NCBI GenBank assembly: GCA_964524145.1
Contig: CAZGCA010000037.1
Coordinates: 1-54,753 of the forward strand
DNA length: 54,753 nucleotides
Origin: CAZGCA01 sp964524145
GTDB lineage: Bacteria > Hydrogenedentota > CAZGCA01
Reading direction: 5' to 3'
Below the pieces are notes generated by a model. The model was not told the origin of the DNA and searched no databases. It saw nothing but the letters and a program-made list of their open reading frames with translations. Shown one piece after another: positions 41,618 through 50,873 of this stretch. A program made the position numbers and the translations under genes. Every line of letters starts with the position of its first letter. Within the stretch, counting starts at the first letter, position 1.

Positions 41618-42715
41618 ATGGTAGACGATAACTTTTACGAGTTCCAAGAGTTTACGCTGTTGCCCACGAGCGCGTGTAATCTGCGCTGCAAAATGTGTCT
41701 GGCCATCCGCGGCACGAAATCTACCATCACCCGAGAGCACGCGTTGCAGGCCGTGGAGTTTGCCGGCCGTCGGGGGTTTAAGACAATTGTGGTGGGGGGT
41801 GGGGAGCCTCTCCTCGTCGACTACTTCTTTGACCTTGTGGATAGTCTGGTTGCCACCGGGGTAGAGATCAGGATAACGACAAACGGGATTCTGCTGAACA
41901 ACGAGCACATCCGGCTGTTTTCGGGCCACGACAACCTATCGATACAAGTGTCCATCGACGGCATAGGTGAAGTGCACGACGAGATTCGCGGTGCAAGAGG
42001 GGCTTTTGATGCAAGTGAGAAATCGCTGCGGGCGTTGGCAGACGCGGGGATTCGAATATCGGTGAACACGGTTGTCCAGCGTTCGAACTTCCGTACCATG
42101 GTAGATCTGTATGAGCGGTTCAAGGACTTGCCGTATGTCTTTCACGCGTTCAGCCTTGTGGAGCCGGACGAAATCATCAGCGACGAGCTGTTGATTCTGC
42201 CCGATGAACTCGACGAATTCACTGACGTGATGACCGAAGTGATGTCCCGGGGCGATCGTGACGGTAACGATGTCATCTTGTCCCCGGAGCTTATCGAGAA
42301 CTATCGGCGCCGCGTGAAGTACCCGTTTTTCCTCATGCATCCGGGCAACGGGTGCACCATAGGAAGGCGCGGCCTTATCGTGCTTCCAGATGGGTATGTC
42401 GTTCCCTGTTTCCACTACAGGTGGGAACGAGAACGCATCCAACGGCGGCTTGGCCAACGGCCAATCGATGAGATAGTTGATTCGCCGGAGGTGCGTGATG
42501 ACATCAGCCGCGTAGTGGGGCCCAACGGGTGTCGTGGCTGCAGCACCATGTGCTATAACTGGGACGAGGACTTCCGCAATAAGGTCATGTCGCCTCACGG
42601 TATGCTCAGGTTGCGACGCACGTACCTGTGCGGCAAGGAATATGTCCGGCAACACCATCCAGGAATCTTTGCGGTTGCCCGCTCGGCGAAACGCACGCTG
42701 AGTATCGGTAGGTAG
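41618..42715 (+). CDS. Radical SAM/SPASM protein
   Basis: A 365-residue protein, ATG at 41618 without a clear ribosome site. Cys20, Cys24 and Cys27 (CNLRCKMC) sit close to the N-terminus after 'EFTLLPTSA'. 'VVGGGEPLLVDYF' is the SAM-binding GGE motif and 'SIQVSIDGIGEVHDEIRG' a barrel strand. A SPASM-like C-terminus has 'GCTIGRRGLIVLPDGYVVPC', 'PIDEIVDSPEVRDDI' and 'NGCRGCSTMCYNW'. It is divergent from the other SPASM protein 445 nt away and distinct from it in sequence. It may act in the same pathway as the Wzt-like ABC protein downstream. Confidence 0.9.
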   Translation: MVDDNFYEFQEFTLLPTSACNLRCKMCLAIRGTKSTITREHALQAVEFAGRRGFKTIVVGGGEPLLVDYFFDLVDSLVATGVEIRITTNGILLNNEHIRLFSGHDNLSIQVSIDGIGEVHDEIRGARGAFDASEKSLRALADAGIRISVNTVVQRSNFRTMVDLYERFKDLPYVFHAFSLVEPDEIISDELLILPDELDEFTDVMTEVMSRGDRDGNDVILSPELIENYRRRVKYPFFLMHPGNGCTIGRRGLIVLPDGYVVPCFHYRWERERIQRRLGQRPIDEIVDSPEVRDDISRVVGPNGCRGCSTMCYNWDEDFRNKVMSPHGMLRLRRTYLCGKEYVRQHHPGIFAVARSAKRTLSIGR

Positions 42716-42901
42716 TGTGTGGCTTGGCTCCCCGGGTAGAGCGGCGAATGCGACACGGGTCTTGAGAATACCGTGTTGCCGCATGTTTCCTGCGGGCGCG
42801 CAATGCCGGGGTTCATTCGGCTGTGCCCGTCATTAATGTGGAGAGAGATCGCTTGCAACGCAATCTTGGTCTGCGGTGAGAACGGTGTTTGAAGGTTCGA
42901 G

Positions 42902-45022
42902 TTGAACGCACTCGCTGGGCGATTGGATATGTCGAAAGCGATTGTAGTAAAGGGGCTTGGCAAACGATTCCGCGTGCGGCGCGAGTCGAGGATGCTCGCC
43001 AAGGAACTGTTTAGCCGGGTGTTTCGCAAGGCGAACCTCGAAGAGTTCTGGGCGCTGCGCGACATAGGTTTCGAGGTCGAGGGGGGCCGATCGCTTGGTA
43101 TCATAGGCGAGAACGGGTCGGGTAAGAGCACGCTGCTCAAGATAATCTCCGGCGTCACCGTGCCCACGGTTGGCGATGTGGAAGTTAACGGTCGCGTGGC
43201 GAGCTTGCTCGAGCTGGGCGCCGGTTTTCACCCGTACCTGACGGGTCGCGAGAACGTTTTCCTGAATTGCACAATATTGGGGATGCCTCGTGCGGCCATC
43301 GAAGAACGGTTTGAGGAGATCGTCGAGTTCTCCGGCATACGGGATTTTATAGACGCGCCTGTTATGACTTATTCCTCGGGAATGTTTGTTCGGCTAGGGT
43401 TCTCTGCCGCGATACACTCTGACCCGGCGATATTCGTGGTGGACGAAGTGTTGGCCGTGGGCGACGCGGAGTTTCATGAGAAGTGCAGGCGCAAAATACG
43501 CGAACTCCGCGAGGCGGGTAAGACCCTTGTTTTCGTCTCGCACGATCTGGGCATCGTGGGCGACCTTTGCGATGAGGTTATGCTTCTACGGCAGGGACGC
43601 ATCTTCAACTACGGTACTGCGGACAAGGTGGTGAGTTTCTACATACAGACGGTCGGCGCCAAAGAAGGTATTGCGTTCATCGCCCGTGACCCCTTACACA
43701 TGGTGTTCAACAACGGGAAGCTGGCCTTGTTCTGGAACGGGATAGAACTGACGAAGTTTAGTTCGGGATACACGTCAATTCTGTCCAAGGACAGGTGGCA
43801 TAACAGTACAGAGGGGTTCTGGCAGGTTGTGGAATCGAGTGAACATCGGATCGTTGCGGAGGGCAGACAGCCTGGGTTGGGAGATGTCCGCTACACGTGG
43901 GAGATCGAGTTGGAGAACGACCGCACGATCCTTTGGACTATCCACATGGAGGTGATCAAGGAAGCGCTTATCGAGGACTGCAAGATCAGCCTTATGCTCA
44001 ACGAGAGCTACCCGGATTGGCTATCGGAGGAAGAAGAAGAGACCTTCGAAGAGTTTCGCGCGGGCGACCCGAACTGGATAGTGATGTCGGCTAGAACACA
44101 GAGCAGCAAAACGCTCGCAGTGCGCCGGAGCGTGGTTGCAGGGACAGAACGGCCTGGCGTCCTGTTTGAATCGCTCAGGCCGGGCGAGATGGTGGGTGCA
44201 CGTGTGGTCAACACGGGGCTCTCGGAACGTGCTCGTGTGTTGCAGTTCGAAGATTTGCCGACGCGGTCCGGCGGGGCAACGGAGCCAGTTAGATACGAGC
44301 TGTTCCGGAGCAGGGTAAGGATAATCGAGTCCGACGCCGAGTTGGAAGAAATAATAGCCGAACGGCGCAGAGCGCGTTCGCTGGAGCTCGGCAGGTTGCG
44401 GGCGGCGTTTGACAGGGCGAGTCTCCGCATCTACTGGGACGGGGCGGAGCTAACATCAAGACACGGGGGTTTTACATCTGTATGTTCGGGAAACATCTGG
44501 CACGACTCGCTTCAAGCGTATTGGCGGCACGATAAGAAAGACGAGCGGACACTGGTTGCCCGCGGAAAGTGGCGACGACTGCCCATCGAACAGATATGGA
44601 CGGTCTCGGTGGCAGACGAACATACGATCAATTGGGAGATCGATCTCGTGGTCGAGGGGCAGATCGAGGCGGAAGAGTTCGACACCAGCCTGATGGTGAC
44701 TACCAGCTACAATCGCTGGGCTACCGACTACGGTGAAGGCGAGTTTCCCGAGATCAGACACAAGGACGATTGGGAGCATGCGAGCGGCGAATACAAGCGC
44801 GGAATCTTCGTTTCTGCGCACTCGGAGGAGGAGAGGCTGCCGTCAATCAGGATGGAGTTCAAAGGGCCTCGAGAGGATTTCATCTGCACTGCGGTGAACA
44901 CTGGTCAGAGCTTGAGCGCGCGCGCGCTACAGTGTCTCGACATCCTGGGTCGCGGGCGCAGGGCGGTCCAACCCGGCGAATACCGACTCCTCGATCTCAC
45001 GATCCACATCGGCGAGACCTAG
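42902..45022 (+). CDS. Wzt/TagH-type ABC ATPase with two C-terminal copies of an unfamiliar beta domain
   Basis: Starts at TTG 42902 (AAGG upstream) or ATG 42929 (697 residues). The nucleotide-binding domain has 'IIGENGSGKSTLLKIISG' (Walker A), 'MTYSSGMFVRLGFSAAIHS' (signature, polysaccharide-exporter type), 'FVVDEVLAVGDAEF' (Walker B) and 'VFVSHDLGIVGD' (H-loop). Two ~200-residue domains follow (from ~43700 and ~44396), sharing LxxxWxGxELTxxxxGxTSxxSxxxWHxS. In Wzt proteins the C-terminal domain recognises the glycan end to be exported, so these may bind sugar. No partner permease (Wzm) gene is in the window. Confidence 0.85.
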   Translation: MNALAGRLDMSKAIVVKGLGKRFRVRRESRMLAKELFSRVFRKANLEEFWALRDIGFEVEGGRSLGIIGENGSGKSTLLKIISGVTVPTVGDVEVNGRVASLLELGAGFHPYLTGRENVFLNCTILGMPRAAIEERFEEIVEFSGIRDFIDAPVMTYSSGMFVRLGFSAAIHSDPAIFVVDEVLAVGDAEFHEKCRRKIRELREAGKTLVFVSHDLGIVGDLCDEVMLLRQGRIFNYGTADKVVSFYIQTVGAKEGIAFIARDPLHMVFNNGKLALFWNGIELTKFSSGYTSILSKDRWHNSTEGFWQVVESSEHRIVAEGRQPGLGDVRYTWEIELENDRTILWTIHMEVIKEALIEDCKISLMLNESYPDWLSEEEEETFEEFRAGDPNWIVMSARTQSSKTLAVRRSVVAGTERPGVLFESLRPGEMVGARVVNTGLSERARVLQFEDLPTRSGGATEPVRYELFRSRVRIIESDAELEEIIAERRRARSLELGRLRAAFDRASLRIYWDGAELTSRHGGFTSVCSGNIWHDSLQAYWRHDKKDERTLVARGKWRRLPIEQIWTVSVADEHTINWEIDLVVEGQIEAEEFDTSLMVTTSYNRWATDYGEGEFPEIRHKDDWEHASGEYKRGIFVSAHSEEERLPSIRMEFKGPREDFICTAVNTGQSLSARALQCLDILGRGRRAVQPGEYRLLDLTIHIGET

Positions 45023-45085
45023 CGCTCCTTGCTCATGACCAATAGGCGCATCTAGGAAAGGTGCCGACCGCCCCCGCTTCGCGAG

Positions 45086-45811
45086 TCACATGGGGTCAGC
45101 ATTGGGACGTTGGAGAATGATCTCCGGGACGGTGGCTCGCGAGCTTAAGGTAAGCAGAAAGATGACGGCGTGAGCCACGTCGTCAGGATGCAGAAAATCC
45201 GACCGGTCGCGGTCCGGCATCGCTTCTGCGGTAAGCCGGGTCTCCACTCCCCCCGGACAGATGCAGTGGACGAGAATGTTGTGCTCGCGCAGTTCCATCG
45301 CCAGCACTTTGGTGAGCCCGACCACGGCATGTTTCGACGCCGTGTAAGCGCCCTGGTTGAAATACGGTTTCTTGCCGACAATTGACGCGATGTTGATGAT
45401 CCTGCCCGACCCTCGGGCTTTCATACCGGGCAGTGCCGCGCGAGTGAAAAGGAACGTGCCCGTCACGTTCGTTTCGATGACCGTGTTCCAGTCCTGAAGG
45501 GGCATTTCGGCCAGCGGCCCGAATATAGCCACACCGGCATTGTTGACGAGTATATCGATCCCGCCAAGCTCGTCATCCACACGGCTTATGACGCTATCGA
45601 TCTCGTTCTCGCGTCGCACGTCTGCGGGAACGCACATCGCCCGCCCGCCCAGCTCGACAATCTCCTCCGCAACGCAGGCTATCTCCGAGTCAGTGCGTGC
45701 CGTGACGGCAACGTCGGCACCATGACGTGCGAGCGCCAGGGCAATGGCGCGGCCGATGCCACGACCACCGCCCGTAACAAGCGCCACCTTGCCCTCGATC
45801 TGATTATGCAT
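45086..45811 (-). CDS. Short-chain dehydrogenase/reductase (FabG-like)
   Basis: A 241-residue classical SDR from ATG 45811. Cofactor motif 'VALVTGGGRGIGRAIALALA'; 'DILVNNAGVAIFG'; catalytic Ser in 'GRIINIASIVGKKPYF'; Tyr-x3-Lys in 'GAYTASKHAVVGL'; 'HCICPGGVET'. Arg after the first strand ('TARTDSE') favours NADPH. It could be FabG or an island-specific sugar or alcohol oxidoreductase; the context does not decide. It lies 143 nt past ftsQ with a weak promoter between, and converges with the ABC gene. Confidence 0.87.
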   Translation of the reverse strand: MHNQIEGKVALVTGGGRGIGRAIALALARHGADVAVTARTDSEIACVAEEIVELGGRAMCVPADVRRENEIDSVISRVDDELGGIDILVNNAGVAIFGPLAEMPLQDWNTVIETNVTGTFLFTRAALPGMKARGSGRIINIASIVGKKPYFNQGAYTASKHAVVGLTKVLAMELREHNILVHCICPGGVETRLTAEAMPDRDRSDFLHPDDVAHAVIFLLTLSSRATVPEIILQRPNADPM

Positions 45812-45871
45812 ATCGTCGATTCGCGTCGCAACTACATTTCCGTTAGCGTGGCAATGTTACACCGCGTGGTG

Positions 45872-45901
45872 AAAGTAGCAGGAAAGCGTTGCCGGTGTCA
45901 A
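45872..45901 (-). promoter_or_regulatory. Possible SDR promoter
   Basis: Minus-strand TTGACA (45901-45896) with TACTTT (45877-45872) 18 nt downstream. The -35 is perfect and the -10 is poor, so it may need an activator or be fortuitous. Confidence 0.3.
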
Positions 45902-45954
45902 TCGATAGTCTCGAGCAGAAGCAACACGAGCCTCGGTCCGGATCAGGATTCGGC

Positions 45955-46791
45955 TCACAAGGTCGGGATGGATCCGCGGCCCCCGTCTGTCATCGGGAGG
46001 GCGTATCGGAGATCGATGTAGGCTTTGGGTTCTCGCGGGTTGGTGAGTCCGTCGGTTTGGGCCCAAAGCGTTTCGAGCGTCTCCAGTTTCTCTTTCCAGC
46101 CTGCATCCCCCCATCGGATGACGTAGGAACGTCGCGCCAACGTCATGACGAGATTCTTCGGGTCGCGGACATCGATCTCGGAAACCTTGAGCGCGTCGGC
46201 GAGCGGGCCGGGCTGAAACGTCCGCCACAGCGAGATGGCCTTCGACACTCCCGGCTCGGCTACCGTGTCCCCGCACCGCCATTCACGCTGCTTGTCTATC
46301 CCGCTGACAATAGGCCCTTCCGGAGAGACACCCACACGGTACGGGGCGATCAGGACGCGCTCGCCGTCTATCTCATACATCTCACCGAGGTCTATCAAAG
46401 CTATGGGCCATCGTTCCGAGACCGTTATGGTGACGGAACCGGGGTAGTCGAGGGTTACCCGGGCGGAATGCACGCGCGGCAGTTTTTCAAGAGCACGTTG
46501 CACGCCGCGGGGCCGCACGTCGAAGATGCTCTGCCCTTCCGCAACAGCGGCCGTGTTCAGCAGCTCGGCGCGCGTCAGCTGCCTGTTGCCGACGACGCCT
46601 ATCGTCTCGATGCTAAAGCGTGGCGACTCGCTGACGTAGCCGCGGATATCCCATGTCAGCGTCCCGATCGCCACAAGCGCAAAGAGAACAGGGGCGCAGG
46701 TCAGGGCGACCTTCTTCGGATCGTATCTACGGACCGCGCTTCTTCTTCGGGCAACCTTCTGCTGAGGACGACGCTTCTTCTTTTTTGCCAT
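45955..46791 (-). CDS. ftsQ: Cell-division protein FtsQ/DivIB
   Basis: A 278-residue protein with a Lys/Arg-rich cytoplasmic N-terminus (KKKKRRPQQKVARRR), one membrane helix (TCAPVLFALVAIGTLTW), and a POTRA domain beginning 'FSIETIGVVGNRQLTRAELLN', with 'SIFDVRPRGVQRALEKLPRV' and 'SVTITVSERWPIALI'. The FtsQ-type domain follows. FtsQ links early and late division proteins in the periplasm. It follows murB by 20 nt; the usual downstream ftsA-ftsZ are absent and an SDR gene is found instead. Confidence 0.9.
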   Translation of the reverse strand: MAKKKKRRPQQKVARRRSAVRRYDPKKVALTCAPVLFALVAIGTLTWDIRGYVSESPRFSIETIGVVGNRQLTRAELLNTAAVAEGQSIFDVRPRGVQRALEKLPRVHSARVTLDYPGSVTITVSERWPIALIDLGEMYEIDGERVLIAPYRVGVSPEGPIVSGIDKQREWRCGDTVAEPGVSKAISLWRTFQPGPLADALKVSEIDVRDPKNLVMTLARRSYVIRWGDAGWKEKLETLETLWAQTDGLTNPREPKAYIDLRYALPMTDGGRGSIPTL

Positions 46792-46811
46792 ACCGCTCGG
46801 ACCTCGTCACC

Positions 46812-47765
46812 TCAATCCACACCGACGATCTCGAGTTCGCGTTCCAGTTTGATCCCGCGCTTCTTTTCGACAGCGGCTTCGATCTTCTCGATCAGCTCGA
46901 TTATCTCTGACGCGCTCGCCAGCTCGACGTTGACGATCCAGTTTGCGTGGACATCGGATACCACGGCGCCCCCGAGCTTCTTTCCCTTGAAACCCAGCTC
47001 GTCGATTATCTTGCCCGCCGGCGCCTCCGGCGGGTTCTTGAATATGCAGCCGGCCGATTTGGTTTTCTGCGGTTGGGTCGAACGCCGTTTGAACAACATG
47101 CCGTTGATCCGGCTCTGTATTTGCGGTGTTGGCGCTTTGTTCAATAGAAACGACGCTCGCAGCACCACGCCAAGCTCCGCTAGATTGCTGCTCCGGTACG
47201 AGAAGGTTATCTCGTCGCGGTCAACCTCTTTGGTTTCGCCGCCGGCGAGCAGATCGACGTGATCGAGAACATCCGAGATTGACCAGTCGTCAACGCCTGC
47301 GTTCGTTGCGAGCGCGCCGCCTATTGTGCCGGGAACTCCCGCAAGCATCTCGAGACCGCTCTGTCCCGCCTGCGCACATTTCTTTATCACCGTTCCCACA
47401 GGCGTGCCGGCGCCCGCGGTGAGACGGCTATTCTTGAGCTGCACCTTCTTGAACGCGTGGTTGAGGTTTATTACGACGCCCGGGTAACCTCCGTCGCGCA
47501 CGAGAAGGTTGCTTCCAGCGCCGATGACAAAATGCCTGATACCTTGCTGGGCGCACGCATTGAGTATCCTCAACGCTGAGCCTTCCGACTTCGGGCGCAG
47601 CCACACAAGCGCCGGACCGCCGACGCCTATCGTGGTGTGCTCCGACAACGGTTCGTTGAACTTCGTCAGCCCGTCGCAGAGCGCCGCTATCTGGTCGACG
47701 GTTTCTTTGTCCGGCACGCTCCCCATGAGCGGCTCGCCGGTTCTTTCTTCGCTGTCAGAGGACAA
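46812..47765 (-). CDS. murB: UDP-N-acetylenolpyruvoylglucosamine reductase
   Basis: The TTG at 47765 has AAGGAG at 6-nt spacing, giving 317 residues; an in-frame ATG at 47726 has none. FAD-binding motifs: 'TTIGVGGPALVWLRP', 'HFVIGAGSNLLVRDGGYPGV', 'LAGVPGTIGGALATNAG' and 'FSYRSSNL'. The active-site Ser/Cys-like turn is 'KSAGCIFKNPP', with 'VVSDVHANWIVN' at the C-terminus. This short type II-like layout reduces the enolpyruvyl group to make UDP-MurNAc. It is co-transcribed 27 nt after murC. Confidence 0.96.
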   Translation of the reverse strand: MSSDSEERTGEPLMGSVPDKETVDQIAALCDGLTKFNEPLSEHTTIGVGGPALVWLRPKSEGSALRILNACAQQGIRHFVIGAGSNLLVRDGGYPGVVINLNHAFKKVQLKNSRLTAGAGTPVGTVIKKCAQAGQSGLEMLAGVPGTIGGALATNAGVDDWSISDVLDHVDLLAGGETKEVDRDEITFSYRSSNLAELGVVLRASFLLNKAPTPQIQSRINGMLFKRRSTQPQKTKSAGCIFKNPPEAPAGKIIDELGFKGKKLGGAVVSDVHANWIVNVELASASEIIELIEKIEAAVEKKRGIKLERELEIVGVD

Positions 47766-47792
47766 AACCCACTCCTTTCAGTCATCCCGGTT

Positions 47793-49232
47793 TTACGTTC
47801 CGCGCTGCGACAACAACTCCGCCATCTGGTCAGAAGCTTTGTAGATATCGCCGGCACCCAGAAAGATGACAACGTCGCCCGAGCACAGTCCGGGGCCAAG
47901 CAGCCCTTTCACCTCGTTCTGGTCGGCGATATAGACGGCATCTTTGTGGCCGGCATCTTGCGCCGCGGCGACTATGTCCATCGCCGACACTCCCGGCATC
48001 GGCTCCTCTCGCGCACCGTAGATCTCTGTCACGACCACCTTGTCGGCGAACAGCAGGCTCCGGCCGAAGTCTGCGCAGAAGAACTTGGTTCTGCTGTACA
48101 AATGCGGCTGGAATACCGCGATAATACGTGCAGGTTCTAGCAGACGGACGGCGCGCAGCGTGGATTCTATCTCGGTCGGGTGATGCGCGTAGTCCTCGAC
48201 GACCGCAATGCTGTCCCGGACCGCTTTGAGCTGGAGCCGTCTGCGGACACCGCGATACGAGTGCAGCCCGTCGCGTATCTGCTCGAAATCCAGCCCGAGC
48301 GCCAATCCAACGGTAACGGCTGCAAGCGCGTTGCGCACGTTATGGTCGCCGATAGCGTGGATCGAGATAGTACCCACATTGTCGTCGGCACACAGCGCCG
48401 CGCAAGAGCAGTGGACGTCGAACACCGTGCGGACGTCCGCAATCCGTTCAAGCTTGTTCTCGCCGTCGTTCGGCACGTCGAGCCGCACATTCTTTGCGGT
48501 GACGTCCGCCTCGCGGTCGATCGCGTAGGTCAGGCAGGTTGAGTCAATTTGCGGCAGTATGTCACGCACGTTCGGATCGTCGATACACACCACCGAGAAT
48601 CCGTAGAACGGTATCTTGTTGATAAAGTCGACGAAGCTGCGTTTGATAGCGTCGAGCGTGCCGTAGTACTCGAGATGTTCGGCATCTATGCTGGTCACCA
48701 CGCTTACCGTCGGGTTAAGCCGCAGAAACGATCCGTCGTGCTCGTCGGTCTCCGCAACGAGCAGGTTCCCGTTGCCCCACGCCACCGTGCTGCCTTTGCG
48801 GTTAATAATGCCGCCGACTATCGACGTCGACTCGACGTCGGCGTTCTCAAACATGGCCGAGATCATGGACGCGGTCGTTGTCTTGCCGTGGGTGCCGCCC
48901 ACGGCGATGGCGTCTGGTTTCAGCCGCATGAGATCAGCGAGCAACCTCGGCCGCGGTATCGTTGGGATCCCCTGTTCGCGCGCCGCCACGAGTTCGCAGT
49001 TATCCTCCGACGCGGCTGCGGTGTACACCACTATCCCGGCCCCTGCGACGTGTTTCGGGTCATGGCCTTCATTGAACGTCGCGCCGAGCTCGACGAGGCG
49101 GTCGGTTATCTCCGAACGTTTCAGGTCGGAACCCGTCACCTCGTAGCCCATACCAAGCAGTATCTCGGCTAGACCGCTCATGGATATTCCCCCGATACCC
49201 ACAAAATGGACCCTGTTGAATCGTCGAATCAC
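47793..49232 (-). CDS. murC: UDP-N-acetylmuramate-L-alanine ligase
   Basis: A 479-residue Mur ligase with a GTG start at 49232, preceded by GGAAGG at 7 nt. 'VHFVGIGGISMSGLAEILL' is the UDP-binding N-terminus, 'VGGTHGKTTTASMISAMF' the ATP loop, 'ETDEHDGSFLRLNP' and 'DAEHLEYYGT' metal-site segments, 'IGDHNVRNALAAV' and 'VEDYAHHPTEIESTL' the C-terminal motifs. It adds L-Ala to UDP-MurNAc in the cytoplasm. It is the first gene of murC-murB-ftsQ. Confidence 0.97.
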   Translation of the reverse strand: MIRRFNRVHFVGIGGISMSGLAEILLGMGYEVTGSDLKRSEITDRLVELGATFNEGHDPKHVAGAGIVVYTAAASEDNCELVAAREQGIPTIPRPRLLADLMRLKPDAIAVGGTHGKTTTASMISAMFENADVESTSIVGGIINRKGSTVAWGNGNLLVAETDEHDGSFLRLNPTVSVVTSIDAEHLEYYGTLDAIKRSFVDFINKIPFYGFSVVCIDDPNVRDILPQIDSTCLTYAIDREADVTAKNVRLDVPNDGENKLERIADVRTVFDVHCSCAALCADDNVGTISIHAIGDHNVRNALAAVTVGLALGLDFEQIRDGLHSYRGVRRRLQLKAVRDSIAVVEDYAHHPTEIESTLRAVRLLEPARIIAVFQPHLYSRTKFFCADFGRSLLFADKVVVTEIYGAREEPMPGVSAMDIVAAAQDAGHKDAVYIADQNEVKGLLGPGLCSGDVVIFLGAGDIYKASDQMAELLSQRGT

Positions 49233-49336
49233 ACCTCACCCTTCCAGTAGCCACGGTTTTCGCCTGTTTAGACTATGACGTGGCACGCAGCTACTTCACA
49301 GGAATACAGCCGTCCGCTTCCTCTCGATCGCTCCAC

Positions 49337-49366
49337 ATTATACCACCTATTCACGTGCTGAAACAA
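49337..49366 (-). promoter_or_regulatory. murC-murB-ftsQ promoter (extended -10)
   Basis: Minus-strand TATAAT (49342-49337) preceded by TGG, an extended -10. The -35 is poor (TTGTTT, 49366-49361, 18-nt spacer), which extended -10 promoters tolerate. Predicted start ~49330, ~98 nt before the murC GTG. Confidence 0.5.
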
Positions 49367-49573
49367 GCTGAGCGCGTTACACATGCCGCAGTTCGCGCAC
49401 ACAACAGGGGACACAACGCGCCGTGGGCAATGAGAAGTTCAGTGACGAAAAGAGGTGTTGCGCTACGGAGCAAAGGCCGGGATGGCCAAGAACGTCTCGC
49501 CGGTCCAATTCGCCTGGGAGATCAGAGGCGCCACGAGCATGCCGATCAACGCAACGTAATGCGGTTCAGAGAT

Positions 49574-49591
49574 CGCTCTCGCTCGAGAGCG
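49574..49591 (-). repeat. Inverted repeat downstream of the PL22 gene
   Basis: CGCTCTCG-CT-CGAGAGCG: perfect 8-bp arms separated by 2 nt, 14 nt past the PL22 stop codon. It could end transcription, but no T-run follows, so it is listed as an inverted repeat rather than a terminator. Confidence 0.45.
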
Positions 49592-49604
49592 CACTCGTTG
49601 TCTC

Positions 49605-50741
49605 CTATGCACCGCTTCCCTTCTTCACCCGTGCGGTGAACAGGTCGGACGACCCGTTGCGGTTCGAGTTGAACAATACCCGGTCGCCGGTCGGCGAGAA
49701 CGACGGGTGCGGGTGCGCGCCTTTGCGATTGCGGTGCCCGGCGGTGAGCAAAACAGGGTCGCCGCCTGTTGCGGGAATATGGAGTATTTTGCCGTCCATC
49801 ATGTCGCACGTGATAGCGTCACCGGCGCGCGATACGCCGACGTGCCAGTACGGGCCGTCTCCGAGCACGCGCGACGAGAAGTCGGCCTTGCTGACGTACA
49901 TGACGCTCTTCACGGGTTGCCAGCGAGTGAAATACGCGCCGGCACCGTCCGGGCTCCATACCTCGTGCGTGACCCACTCGTCGGGCTGTTCGCGGTAGAA
50001 CGGTATCGGTTTGCGTTCGGCAGTGTTGATGATCCACGTGCGCTGGTCGGCATCCCCGCCGGTCTCGTGGCAGTACATGATCCAGGTGCCTGCCGTCGTC
50101 GGGTTCGGCTGGGGTGCAGGACTGAACTGGAGATGGCCAAGCTTGAAATCCGATTCAAAGACCGTCTTCGCCGAGCCGTCCTTGACGTTTATCGTCATGA
50201 TCACCCAGCGGTCTTTCTCGTCGACACGAGCCATAAACCCGAGCAGAAGGCCGTCGGCACTCTGGCTCAAAGCCGAGCTCGGGACAAGGCCGACGGGCAT
50301 CTCGGCGATAACCGTTTCGGCAGACTCGGGCGCGCCGCCCACGACCTTGTCTATGTCGAGCGCAACGAGCTTGGTGTCGCGCATCAGGAAGATGTTGTTG
50401 CGCAACCGGCCAACGCACGCCGTGCCTAAGTTCATACCGCCATCGGTCAACTGGGTTATGGTACCGTCTTTTTCGGAAAGCGCAAAGAGCTGCGTCGACC
50501 CGCTGCGGTCCGACTTGAAGACGATGTAGTTGCCGTCGGCGGTCCACGACGGGTGTGTCTGATACATCTTGTCGTCGGTAGCCGGATGAGTGGTCAACAT
50601 GACGACCTCGTGGCCGGTCTTCTCGTCGGTATAGACCTTGCCCTCGCTCGGATACACCTTCCCGACCTGACCGAAAGCGCGCGCCGAGCATATCAAGAGA
50701 CCGCAAACGAGCAGCGTTAGAACAAGCCCGCGTACCATCAT
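49605..50741 (-). CDS. Secreted oligogalacturonate-lyase-like beta-propeller protein (PL22 family)
   Basis: The ATG at 50741 has GGAGG at 6 nt and gives 378 residues with a signal peptide (LVLTLLVCGLLICSARAFG). The mature N-terminus 'KVYPSEGKVYTDEKTGHEVVM' and 'HPATDDKMYQTHPSWTADGN' match oligogalacturonate lyases. Propeller blades repeat 'W(T/S)(A/P)DG' turns, as in 'VWSPDGAGAYFTRW' and 'SFSPTGDRVLFNSNRNGSSD'. His in 'YCHETGG', 'WVTHEVW' and 'KGAHPHPSFSP' are candidate Mn2+ ligands. It would cleave pectin-derived oligomers, though TolB-like non-enzymatic roles are possible. A separate promoter drives it. Confidence 0.78.
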   Translation of the reverse strand: MMVRGLVLTLLVCGLLICSARAFGQVGKVYPSEGKVYTDEKTGHEVVMLTTHPATDDKMYQTHPSWTADGNYIVFKSDRSGSTQLFALSEKDGTITQLTDGGMNLGTACVGRLRNNIFLMRDTKLVALDIDKVVGGAPESAETVIAEMPVGLVPSSALSQSADGLLLGFMARVDEKDRWVIMTINVKDGSAKTVFESDFKLGHLQFSPAPQPNPTTAGTWIMYCHETGGDADQRTWIINTAERKPIPFYREQPDEWVTHEVWSPDGAGAYFTRWQPVKSVMYVSKADFSSRVLGDGPYWHVGVSRAGDAITCDMMDGKILHIPATGGDPVLLTAGHRNRKGAHPHPSFSPTGDRVLFNSNRNGSSDLFTARVKKGSGA

Positions 50742-50799
50742 TGTGTTCCTCCTCGTGGAGCGATTGTCAGTGCCCGACCGATTTCTGTGGAACACGACG

Positions 50800-50828
50800 A
50801 TTCTATGCCGATCGCACAGTGAATTCAA
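50800..50828 (-). promoter_or_regulatory. PL22 gene promoter
   Basis: Minus-strand TTGAAT (50828-50823), 17-nt spacer, TAGAAT (50805-50800). Predicted start ~50793, giving a ~52-nt leader. Confidence 0.5.
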
Positions 50829-50873
50829 CCGAACGCGAGATTTGCTTGCATAGACAGTCGTCCAGACCGCGCA

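Larger units (their letters stand above)
49233..49604. other. Gap between murC and the PL22 gene
   Basis: A 372-nt gap holding the murC promoter (49337-49366) and an inverted repeat just past the PL22 stop (49574-49591). No gene is convincing in the rest. Confidence 0.5.

Noticed and set aside
45889..47262. Long plus-strand open frame (457 codons)
   Set aside because: It runs antisense to ftsQ and murB, both clear genes; its composition (Arg/Ser/Pro) is that of a shadow frame in GC-rich DNA.
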